64,000 nt of DNA from Lojkania enalia (taxonomy: Eukaryota > Ascomycota > Dothideomycetes > Pleosporales), in contig ML986632.1 of NCBI GenBank assembly GCA_010094045.1, positions 7,036 to 71,035 of the forward strand. The letters run 5' to 3'. Of the stretch, positions 25,773-35,930 are shown one piece after another (position 1 is the stretch's first letter; each line of letters begins with the position of its first letter). The translations under genes were made by a program, and so were the position numbers. The notes beneath the pieces are model-generated. The model had not been told where the DNA came from, searched no databases, and worked only from the letters and a program-made list of their open reading frames with translations.

Positions 25773-26560
25773 GGTGCATCCCTACGTAGCGGGACGCACG
25801 GTGTAGCGGGACAAATGAGGGGTACTTAGACTCTCAACCCCTAGAAAGACCACGCACACAACGAATATAGCTATAATTCTGTAAGAATAATCTACTGTAG
25901 CTAATCCTAAATGTCTACTACTAATTCTTCCTAAAAAATTACGTTTGTATTATCGTCTCTGCGCCTAGTCTGTAAAGCGCCTTCTATCGTAATAGACTTT
26001 CTACCCTACAGCACTAACACTACGTCTTTTTTACTCTAGATATTTATAAAACGACCTTGTGCTAACCTAAAAACCTTCCTCTAATGCCTGCAAATCATTT
26101 TCAGCCTTGTGCGCGCTATCGCGGGCAAGTTCATGCATGGCAGCAATGCCAATCGGTACCTCCAGCGGAAGCGAGTACCAATCCTGGCTAGTGCAGAACA
26201 GCCGTGCACGTCTTACCTCATCGTTAGTGTGTAACCATCTGTGGCGGATGTCAGGGCCGTGGCTGTGCAGCGTCGCTGCCAAGCACTGCGGGACATCTAA
26301 AATCCGACTTTGGATTGGGAGCAGGACCCGGGCTCCCGGAGGTTCGCCGCCGCCGGGTTTCGGGGCCGTTCTTATCCGAAATCGTATCTGATAGTGGCTG
26401 TGCTTAGCAAGCCGCCACACCATCTGTGGCTACCTTCCGTCCTCTTCTCCTCATCAGCATAGTATTGTATCGCCATCCGCGCAAGGCCTGTGTCAGAGCG
26501 GTTCGGCCGTCCTCCCTGCTAGTGTCACCAAGGTGTTCGTCCGCTTCTCCAGATATAAGC
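25772..26560 (+). repeat. left inverted-repeat arm
   Basis: Outer ~370 bases match the right arm closely, including the repeated GTAGCGGGAC motif, the CCCCTAGAAAGACCACGC block and the AATCTACTGTAGCTAATCC block. The inner part is more diverged but still alignable at CCGTCCTCCCTGCTAG and flanking bases. Within it, a minus-strand ORF (26423-26067) encodes about 118 residues ending SLPLEVPIGIAAMHELARDS and then a short tail. The same C-terminus is encoded, pointing outward, in the right arm. Confidence 0.7.
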
Positions 26561-26619
26561 ATATCCAGCCTAGTCGCCGCACTACATCGTGGACTGTGCT
26601 ATCAGCCGCACTCGGCCCT

Positions 26620-26627
26620 TATAAAAG
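26620..26627 (+). promoter_or_regulatory. possible TATA box of the NLR gene
   Basis: TATAAAAG lies about 220 bases upstream of the HET-domain ATG, in a region that is less RIP-damaged than the gene body. Position and match are plausible for a core promoter, but this is inference only. Confidence 0.3.
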
Positions 26628-26848
26628 GTAAAGCTGACGACACTCTTGCGCTGTCTTTCTCTCAGATGCAGTTTTCTGTATAGCTTAGCGTCCTATGCTC
26701 CTGTATGCTTGCTAACCTTAATACCTAGGAGTGATACCCTTTTCGGATGGGCCATTTACCATACTCGTCTCTTCTATCAGGCTGCTGTGTTTAAACCCGA
26801 CCGAGTTTCACTCCTTCCGCTTGCTACCATCTAGCTCTATATGAGATA

Positions 26849-29800
26849 ATGCGTCTTTTGCGACGCAGCGACACTGGCGAGTTCAGTCTTACTGAGTTTC
26901 CCGATGAGGCCGTCCCTCCCTATGCGATACTTTTGCATACATGGGGAGCAGGTACTGAGGAAGTCACCTTTGAAGACCTGATAAATTGCACTGGCAAGCA
27001 TAAGCCCGGCTACGAGAAGATTCGGTTCTGCGGAGATCGGGCTGTACTAAATAACTTGGAATACTTTTGGATTGACACCTGTTGTATTAATAAGGCAAAT
27101 TATATTGAACTTTCCCAGGCTATTAACTCTATGTATCGCTGGTACAGTAACGCGACTCAATGCTACGTCTATTTATCAGATGTGTCCACAACTTCTATCG
27201 CTAGTAAAAAGAAGTGGATAGAACATATGCTTTCGCTGTTCAACTGGAGGAAGATAGTGAGAGTAAGTTATAAGAGGTGCGATCTATTATTGTGGGACTT
27301 GGATTTTTAGAAAAGTAAATGGTTTACTCGGGGTTAGACGCTCCAAGAGCTTCTTGCCCCTTCTTCAGTCGAATTCTTCTTTCGCGAGGGTAAGCTACTT
27401 GGTGACAAAATTTCTCTAAAGCAACAAATTCAACAGATAACAGGTGTTCCTACATTAGCGCTTTAAGGAGTACCTTTGTCTCAGTTTAGTGTGGACGAGC
27501 GATTTTTATGGATAGAACGCCGTTAAACATCGGTTGTAGAAGATAAAGTGTACTTATTACTAGGAATTTTCGATGTTGAAATACCCCTTTTCTACGGCGA
27601 AGGGGCGGCTATAGCATTTAAGCGGCTCCGGAAGGTGATAGATAAGCGGGAAAAGTGTATTCAAGAGTTACGCCCTTCTAATCCCCGCGATGACAAGAAA
27701 TGTATTAAGTAAACTAAGGGCGGACTGCTAGAGGACTCATACTGTTGGATCCTCAAAAACTCCGACTTCCAATAATGGCGGGACGATAAGCAGAGCCGAC
27801 TACTATGGGTCAAGGGTGATCCTGGAAAGAGCAAGACGATGCTGCTCTGTAGTATTGTTAATGAGCTGAAGAAGTCTATAGCTAAGTCTAATCTTCTATC
27901 GTACTTCTTCTACTAGGCTACTGACTCCCGGATCAACAACGCTACGGCCGTGCTAAGAGGTCTAATATATTTACTTGTTGACCAATAGCCATCACTCATC
28001 TCGTATGTACGGAAGAAATACGATAACGTTGGGAAAACGCTCTTTGAGGATGCAAATGCCTGGGTTGCTTTATCTGAGATCTTTACTAACATCCTGCAAG
28101 ACCCGAGTTTGGAGAGCATCTATTTTATTATTAATACGCTCGACGAATGTGTAGCAGGCTTACTAAAATTATTAAAGTTTATCGTCTGGACGACGTCTGT
28201 ATCTCCTTGTGTCAAGTGGATCGTCTCTAGTTGCAACTGGCCGAGTATTGAGAAGGATCTCGATACTGCAACCTAGAATGTAAGGCTATGTCTTGAGCTT
28301 AATAAAAAATCCGTCTCTACTGCTGTTGCGATATATATTAAGTCCAAGGTCAATTGGTTAGCGGAGCGAAATGGATACAGTAATAATATACGGGATACTG
28401 TCCAGCGCTACCTGTTGTTAAACGCAAACAGCACTTTTCTCTGGGTAGCCTTAGTCTGTTAAGAACTCGCTAGTATCTCGAGATGGAAGGCTCGAGAGAC
28501 GTTGACCGCGTTTCCCCCTGGACTTAATACCCTCTATAGGCGGATAATAGACTAGATCAGGGATTTAAAGGACGCTGAGCTTTACAGGCGTATACTGGCC
28601 GTCATCTCAGTTGTGTACCGCCCTGTCATATTGGACGAGTTAGCATCTTTCGTTGATGTGCCCGACGAAGTTGCTGGCGAATTAGAAGCTCTTTCTGAGA
28701 TTATAGGGCTCTATAGGTCCTTTCTAACACTTTAGAAACGCACTATAACATTTGTTTATCAATCGGCAAAGGATTTCTTACTCGCAGAGGTATCTAATAA
28801 GATCTTTCCATCTGGGAAGGAAGAGACCTACTATAAAATCTTCTCGAGATTACTTAAGGTCATGTCTAGTACTTTGCGACGAGATATATATAGGTTAGGT
28901 GCCTTAATCTGCTCTATTGAGCGGGTAAAACAGCCAGATCTAGACCCGTTAGTAGCGTTACGCTATTCTTATATCTATTGGGTCGACCACCTCTGTGACT
29001 GGAATTCAAGCTCTAGAATTAACGCTTAGGATAAAGATGACATTAAGGATTTTATTAAAAAGAAATACCTTTACTGGCTTAAGGGTCTAAGCCTATATAG
29101 AAGCATGTCTGAGGGTGTGCTTGCAATAGTAAAGCTTAACGCTTTAGCCAAGGAAAGTACTAAAATAGCAATGCGTTATATAAAATACTAATAGAATTTA
29201 GAGATAAATAGATGTATAGAGCTTCATAAAACTACTTCAAGATGCGCGCCTATTTATTATATATCATATTCAGGCAATATAGAACAGCCCTCTTCAAGTA
29301 TACGTATCAGCACTTATATTTAGTCCAGACTGTAGCCTTGTAAGGAGATGTTTTAAGAAAGAAGAATCAAAGCAGTTGTTAATAAAGCCAGCTATAGGGG
29401 ATCAATGGAATGCGTACCTCCAGACGCATGAGGGCCATAGCTCTTCTGTCGATTCCGTGATCTTCTCGCCCGACTCGACCCGGCTGGCATCGGGGTCAAG
29501 TGACAAGACCGTCAAGATCTGGGGTGCGAGCAGCGGCGACTGCCTCCAGACGCTTGAGGGCCATAGCGCTAAGGTCTTTTCCGTGACCTTCTCGCCCGAC
29601 TCGACCCGGCTGGCGTCGGGGTCATAGGATACCACCGTCAAGATCTAGGATGCGAGCAGCGGCGACTGTCTCCAGACGCTTGAGGGCCATAGCGCTAAGG
29701 TCGATTCCGTGGTCTTCTCGCCCGACTCGACCCGGCTGGCGTCGGGGTCACGTGACAAGACCGTCAAGATCTGGGATGCGAGCAGCGGTGACTGCCTCCA

Positions 29801-31169
29801 GACGCTTGAGGGCTATAGCGGTTGGGTCAATTCTGTGGCCTTCTCGCCGGACTCGACCCGGTTGGCGTCAGGGTCATGGGATACCACCGTCAAGATCTGG
29901 GATGCGAGCAGTGGCGACTGTCTCCAGACGCTTGAGAGCCATAGCATTTTTGTCAATTCTGTGGCCTTCTCGCCGGACTCGACCCGGCTGGCGTCGGGGT
30001 CATGGGACAGCACCGTCAAGATCTGGGATGCGAGCAGCGGCGACTGCCTCCAGACACTTGAGGGCCATAGCTCTTCTGTCGATTCCGTGGCCTTCTCGTC
30101 CGACTCGACCCGGCTGGCGTCGGGGTCATATAACAAGATAATCAAGATCTGGGATGCGAGCAGCGGCGACTGCCTCAAGACGCTTGAGGGTCATAGCGCT
30201 AGGGTCAGATCCGTGACCTTCTCGCCCGACTCGACCCGGCTGGCGTCGGGGTCAAGTGACAAGACCGTCAAGATCTGGGATGCGAGCAGCAGCGACTGCC
30301 TCCAGACGCTTGAAGGCCATAGCGCTAGGGTCAGATCCATGGCCTTCTCACCCGACTTGACCCGGCTGGCGTCGGGGTCAAGTGACAAGACCGTCAAGAT
30401 CTGGGATGCGAGCAGCTGCGACTACCTCCAGACGCTTGAGGGTCACAGCGCTACTGTCTTATCCGTGGTCTTCTCGCCCGACTCGACCCGGCTGGCATCG
30501 GGGTCAAGTGACAAGACCGTCAAGATCTGGGGTACGAGTAGCGGCGACTGCCTCCAGACGCTTGAGGGCCATAGCGCTACTGTCTTTTCCGTGGCCTTCT
30601 CGCCGGACTCGACCCGGCTGGCGTCAGGGTCATGGGACAAGACCGTCAAGATCTGGGATGCGAGCAGCGGCGACTGCCTCCAGATACTTGAGAGCTATAG
30701 TGATTGGGTCAGATCTGTGGCTTTCTCGCCCAACTCGACCCGGCTGGCGTCGGGGTCAAGTGACAAGACCGTCAAGATCTGGGATGCGAGCAGCGGTAAC
30801 TGCCTCCAGACGCTTGAAGGCCATAGCGATTTAGTCAATTCTGTGGCCTTCTCGCCGGACTCGACCCGGCTGGCGTCGGGGTCATGGGACAAGACCGTTA
30901 ATATCTGGGATGCGAGCAGCAGCGACTGCCTCCAGATGCTTGAGGGCCATAGCTCTTTAGTCTTTTCTGTGGCCTTCTCGCCAGATGACAACACGGTTAA
31001 GCAAGGTCTAGGTTTAAGTTTAGACAATAATTGGATAACCTATAATTCCGAAAACCTAGTATAGCTACCATCAGAATATCGAGCGTCATATTCCACAGTG
31101 TCCAAGAATATGATTGGTATTGGTACTAGTTATGGGAAGGTATGGATATGTAAACTTAATACATCCTGA
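26849..31169 (+). pseudogene. HET-NACHT-WD40 (HNWD-type) NLR, RIP-inactivated
   Basis: A single long reading frame encodes, in order, three domains: an N-terminal HET domain (26849 to about 27,700; LLHTWG, FWIDTCCINK, WFTRG-stop-TLQELLAP), a NACHT NTPase (Walker A GDPGKSKT at 27,815-27,838; IINTLDEC near 28,130) and a WD40 array (29,418-30,992). A conserved C-terminal tail ends at the TGA at 31,167. About twenty in-frame stops interrupt it. Nearly all are TAG or TAA at places where the family has Trp or Gln, the expected outcome of C-to-T/G-to-A RIP. The Walker A GKG-to-GKS change is also a G-to-A transition. Relatives (het-e, het-d and het-r of Podospora) are NLR receptors for vegetative incompatibility, in which the HET domain triggers cell death. 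This copy cannot make a full protein. Confidence 0.85.
29418..30992 (+). repeat. 126-bp WD40 tandem array (12 full units plus a partial 13th)
   Basis: Each unit is exactly 126 bases (42 residues), with the frame L-x-T-L-E-G-H-S...FSPDSTRLASGS.DKTVKIWDASSGDC. The units are nearly identical except at a few codons: the residues just after GHS, the one before the next Ser, and the residues around the D after ASGS. In known HNWD receptors these are the hypervariable, ligand-facing positions. Unlike the rest of the gene, the array is GC-rich and almost free of RIP; only unit 2 carries stops (two TAG in place of TGG). The high identity points to recent unequal exchange or gene conversion. Confidence 0.92.
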
Positions 31170-31539
31170 GGCCTTGGAGCATTCACATTATTATTATTTA
31201 CTATCATATATTTATTATTCTCTCTATTTTCATAGAGGTCCGGAGATCAGCAAGTATTTATACTTATAAATTTACCACATCAAAACTTCGAGCATATACT
31301 AGATCAAGTGACCTGATGTCTATATATTCAATGATGTTAAATTGTCAGATTTTAGGGTATTATTCATTCATCATAAATAATGGATTTATTAAGATATGTG
31401 TGTGTTTTTCCTGTCTTCCCCCTTTTTCTGTTAAGTCGGGTCCTTTAATTTTTGTTGGTGCGTCACGTGCCATAGTCCCTGCTCGATTGCACAGATCCGA
31501 CCTCAAAGCACTCGCTCTATCTGACATAAATACTTGCCA
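31170..31539. other. AT-rich spacer after the NLR gene
   Basis: About 370 bases between the stop of the NLR pseudogene and the inner edge of the right arm. It is A+T rich with no ORF of interest (31316-31681 is a chance frame overlapping the arm). Confidence 0.4.
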
Positions 31540-32842
31540 CTTGAATCAGATCAGAGCATGCGAACGCCTTGAAAACGCTAGCAGGGAGGATGGCCGAGCC
31601 GATCTGGGACTCGCCTTGCGCCGGAGGCGATGGTTTGTACATATAGCTGACGAGGAGAGTGCTGTGTGCAGCTCTGAATAGTCTTGCCGAGCATGGCCAC
31701 CATCTCAGCTCCGCTAGTACTCATCCCTCACGAACATGAACAATCCAAAACTCCTCACAACCCTCACAGGTCGAACTGAAGCACCTCTCTACAGCCCTAG
31801 AGATTATAGTGCTCATGTAAGGAGCCGCTGGCCATTTAACCGTACTACAGCTGTATCACCAAACTATGCAGACCTTTCCGCCTTCGTGCGCGCTTGCAAC
31901 GACGGCGTTGCGCCAGTGACGCTCAACCCACTTGCCGAAGCGCAGGCTTCGATTTCCGGGGCCGACCGCATTCTACCTTATCCTGTATCTCTCCTATCTC
32001 ATTATAGCCCCTTTAACGAGTCGACTAGAGCTCAGCTGCTGCTTCGTCTAGGAATCGGCGCTAGTAGGCTTGAGAAGGGATAGGGACGTGGTGGGCATAA
32101 CCAGGTCTTTCGTTCGGCGATCAGCGGAGAGGATAATGGCGGATTTCGGGGCTTGAGGGCGACGTGAATAGTATATCTTCGTATTGTATATATCACTGGG
32201 CGTCGGACCGCATACGAAGTTGCACGATGGCTGTATCGAGCGGTTCGGACGCGTTAGCTGACTAAACAAGGCCGAGCCCTTAGAGTACTAACACTGCTCC
32301 TAATCCTTGTATCGGATGTAGTGATATTCCGAGCGCTTGCGCGATCCGCACAGCCACATACCTTACAGTAAAATACCCGCGGAGGCATAACGTAAGAGGT
32401 GCGGGGTCACCTCCGATTAGCAAGGATCGGTGACTCGCTTCCGCTAGAGGTACCGATCGGCATAGCGACGCTGTATCAATTTCCCCGCGATAGCGCGCAC
32501 AAGGCTGAAGATGACTTACAGGCATCAGAGTAAGGTTTTAAGGCTAGCATAAGACTATTTTACCAAAATCTAGAGTAAAAAAGACGTGGTGTTGGTGCTG
32601 TAGAATAGGAAGTCTGTTACGCTACGATAGAAGGCGCTTCATAAACCAGGCGCGGAGACAATAATGCAAACATAATCTATAGGGAAGAATTAGTAATAGA
32701 TATTTAGGATTAGCTACAGTAGATTATTCTTACAGAATTATAGCTATATTCATGGTGCGCGTGGTCTTTCTAGGGGTTGAAAGTCCAAGTACCCCTCATC
32801 TGTCCCGCCATACCGTGCGTCCCGCTACCCAGGGATGCACCT
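31540..32842 (-). repeat. right inverted-repeat arm
   Basis: Reverse-complement partner of the left arm. The outer part (about 32,470-32,842) is highly similar to 25,772-26,140. The middle (about 32,270-32,470) is more diverged and encodes the outward-facing SLPLEVPIGIA C-terminus on the plus strand. The inner edge (about 31,565-31,640) matches left 26,480-26,560. Relative to the left arm it holds about 480 extra bases, which include a 115-codon ORF (31736-32083, +) that I do not recognise. Confidence 0.65.
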
Positions 32843-33556
32843 TAGGTTTGGCCAGTAATATTTACAGCGAGTTTTATTCTCACACGAGGCGTTTTGGTGC
32901 TTTTATGATTAATAAAGTTGAAGTATAACTGCACAATCCCGCTGCAATACGTCTGCTAATTTATATTTTATTTTCACATCTCTATATATCGGTTGCTAGT
33001 AACGAGATATTTTGAGATCATAAAAAAAAAAAGAAAAAAATTTTTTTTTTTAAAAAAAAGGAATACAGGGATTTCTGGCGGTCAAGCTGTTCCTTCATAT
33101 TGAAGGTGGATATTACTGATTTTATTGCATAATAAATTCCGACAGTAGAAAGCAATAAAGAAGATGTAGACAATTTCTTGAATATTATATTGATAAGCCA
33201 TTTAGAAAGAAGGATCCATATTTACTACTGAAATTATACTTCCTCGGGCTCGAAATCGGGTAAAGCAGCGAAATGAGCGCATTGTTGTAAACGGAATACT
33301 GCAGAGTTCGTCGCCATGCGGCCTCGCCTTAATCTATATCGGCCTATTGGTTGAGAATCCCCCAATGACTAAACATCGAAGAATTAGGGTTTTTTTTCAG
33401 ATTCAGCCTCATAGTCTGAAATCTCTAGAGGCTATCTTTACGACGCATTTTATCCAAATGCAATCGAAAGTCACAATACTGACCTGACGGCACCTCAGAG
33501 CAAAAGCCATTGTCCTCTTCCCGGTCGGGACTGGCTCTAGACCACACCGTTGCGAC
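32843..33556. other. intergenic with A/T homopolymer tract
   Basis: About 700 bases between the element and the next HET relic. At 33,021-33,060 there is a run of A, then T, then A homopolymers that could form a small hairpin. No gene seen. Confidence 0.4.
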
Positions 33557-35656
33557 ATGTTTCAACAAACCGTCGACTTCTATCTCCCTTTTGGCCAAAC
33601 AATTAGCCACGAAGATGGCTTTGACATGCTTGAGCTTGGGTCCTGTTCAAATCTCTTCAAAAGCGTAGACCACTGTGCAATTTACCAAGCAATCCTCTTC
33701 CATACGCTAGAACTCAGGCAAGAAGCTCCCGAGCCCGAAACATTCATCTATGCCATGAGTGAGAGGAATTGCCAGACAGCGATTGCTAGATCCACTGTCA
33801 GGGTCGGGACACGTTATACATGGATATCATCCCGCTTGCACCACATCGAGTGGATTGAGCACCAGGGCTCTCGTGGACGAGTGAATTGATCTACGGCGAG
33901 TGAAGAAATGGTTGCAATATTATGATTCCGAACAGGGTGGACTTTAAAGGAAAATTTCTCGCCAGGTAGAATTCGAATCTGGATATTATTAGTCGAAGGT
34001 TTGTTAGGATACCTTATTGGGACGCCCAGGGCCGTTCCTTATTTCGCTCTATCGTACGATTAGGGCAGCAATCTACGAAGCAAAATGTTGGAAACCACGC
34101 TCGACAATGTATACGAACATAGAAAAAGCGGTTGCCAGTGTATGAGAAGAGAGGATTTGCTATTGCTAGATACGATCAAGGGCGCGATGTGACTTGCTAA
34201 AAACCTTGGTGAGCAGTATCTGTAGGCTGACAGGCTTTTCATTATCTAGAACAATATGAAGCACAAAGTCAGGCAAATTGAGACCATGGGTGCAATATAC
34301 GCAAACTCGGACTGCACAATTGTTGCTACTAATAGCAAAGACGCTTGCTATGGGCTCCCTGGTGTGGGGTGTGGCTCAGGATCGCGATCATACCTCAGAC
34401 AATTTCTCAATTTCCCCCAAATGGAGTTATCGGTGTTGCGAAGAGTCCGGACTACGGAGCTTACATCGCTGTGGAACACTTGCGGTTGGACTTATCTAGA
34501 GTAATTCTTACCTAGAAGATGTCTAGTATTTGCAGACCACTCGGTGATGTGCTAGCACCAGCAGCCCATCTGGCGTGAGGACATGCCTAACTAGAGGCAT
34601 AAAAGGTACAATTTGTCCCTCTCTAGATGAATTCTCCCACGAGATCTTTACGTCATCCTCATGACGCAATATACAATGCGGGCAAGCTCAACTTCGTTGT
34701 ACAACAGACGAAACCTTTCATTGAAGAGTGACAGGCTTTTTGCAGCCCAGAGAGTTGAATCGGCACAGAGATTCTTCCTCGGTCGGTTCTGCTACAGTTT
34801 GCCAAAGTTTTTCTTCGATCCCGCGCCTTTGTGGTGACCTAACTCTCGGCTAAAAAGGAGGTCCGGTGAATCCCAAGCCGGCACACAGAACTCCTGACTA
34901 AGCTGGTCTTGGGCTGGTTGGCATGGACATCTAGATCCAAAAATGTGCCAACTCGAGCAAGACTAGTTACGAACTACAACACAAGGGGAATTCGGGAAAA
35001 TAAAAACGACAACAACTGTGTCGTTGATCAAGTGGTATCAGATGGACCTCCATGGAATCGCCGGAACAATTGGGAACGAATACGCGAAATGGCATATTGC
35101 AGATACCGGATTTCTGGGAAGATGGATGAGACGTAAGGCTGCAAAGGCTAGAAGGCCATAGCTCACACATCTTGCTACTGGCTTCGCGACGTTCTGGAGG
35201 CCTGTTCTAATCAGTACTGGATCCGCTCATCCTCAGGTTTTCCACTTTCCAACTTACGTTATTTTTTGGGAGCGTGCGCACGTACCTAAAGATCGACTAA
35301 CTTCTTCCTAGCTTAGACCTCTCTAGATACCTGTCCGTCACTCTACAAGATGATAGGGGTTGTTGGGCAGTATGCTTCGACTCAGCCGGCCTGTGTCCTC
35401 CTCTACACCCCTAGGCCAGAGTTGCGAACTTATTGCGGTTTCCGCCAGTCATGCAGACAACTCTATGGATGGAAGCCACTATCTCGAAGAGTGGCTGCAC
35501 CCCGAAAGGTTCGGACCCGGTCGATTGTATCAATTCATCAATGTTTTCTATGTGGGACGGCAAGATGGCTAGAGAATGAGAGAGGTTCTCAACCGGGTCG
35601 AAAAGAGCTTTTAGGAGACACATGATATGGAAGCAATGAAGTACGAGGTGTTTTAA
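33557..35656 (+). pseudogene. HET-domain protein, degenerate
   Basis: Reading through several frames and stops recovers a recognisable heterokaryon-incompatibility protein. Around 34,020-34,060 is a decayed PYFALSY.WG block. Around 34,150-34,370 are remnants of the TIKDA...LG.QYLW.DRL block, followed by MGAIYANSDCTIVATNS and GLPGVG. Near 35,480-35,600 is the typical C-terminal LEEWLHPERFGPGRLYQFIN, then VGRQDG. Stops replace Trp at FALSYxWG and elsewhere, so RIP-like decay is likely. No intact frame exceeds about 110 codons. It stands 0.7 kb from the NLR element in the same orientation. Confidence 0.7.
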
Positions 35657-35930
35657 TAGTTCTAAGCAATAATATATACAGCACTCTATTCATATCCCCT
35701 CATCTAACAAGCATAATCAACCTATCTCTATCTTCTCCTATATCTAGTTAAGCTCCACCAATTATATCCGCATATTTAAGAATAACCCAACCTATTAAAG
35801 CCTTTAACCGTCTTACAACAGTAGGGATTTGCAAACAAGGCGGAGTAGTGAGTAGGTCTCCCTATCCGAAAAGTCCGGGGTAGCGAGCAGCTGGACGTTG
35901 GACAGCGGCATAGATGAGGCTAGAGCAATA

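Larger units (their letters stand above)
25772..32842. mobile_element. 7.07-kb TA-flanked element with long terminal inverted repeats carrying an NLR pseudogene
   Basis: The left end reads TA-AGGTGCATCCCTACGTAG, and the right end read inward on the opposite strand gives TA-AGGTGCATCCCTGGGTAG. TA is present just outside both ends, as in target duplications of Tc1/mariner-type elements. Inverted similarity is strong for about 370 bases and continues with gaps to about 26,560 on the left and 31,540 on the right. No transposase is visible inside; the interior is the HET-NACHT-WD40 pseudogene. It may be a non-autonomous or composite element, or two inverted copies of an element flanking the gene. 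I favour a single element because the termini match and the TA flanks fit. Confidence 0.6.

Noticed and set aside
29650..30834. Arg/Ser-rich repeat ORFs in the WD40 region, other frames and minus strand
   Set aside because: Out-of-frame shadows of the 126-bp WD40 array.
29418..30992. CRISPR-like regular repeat
   Set aside because: Regular 126-base spacing is fully explained by WD40 coding units; the genome is eukaryotic.
25772..32842. Whether the 7-kb element is a retrotransposon with LTRs
   Set aside because: The terminal repeats are inverted rather than direct, and no reverse transcriptase or integrase remnants were seen.
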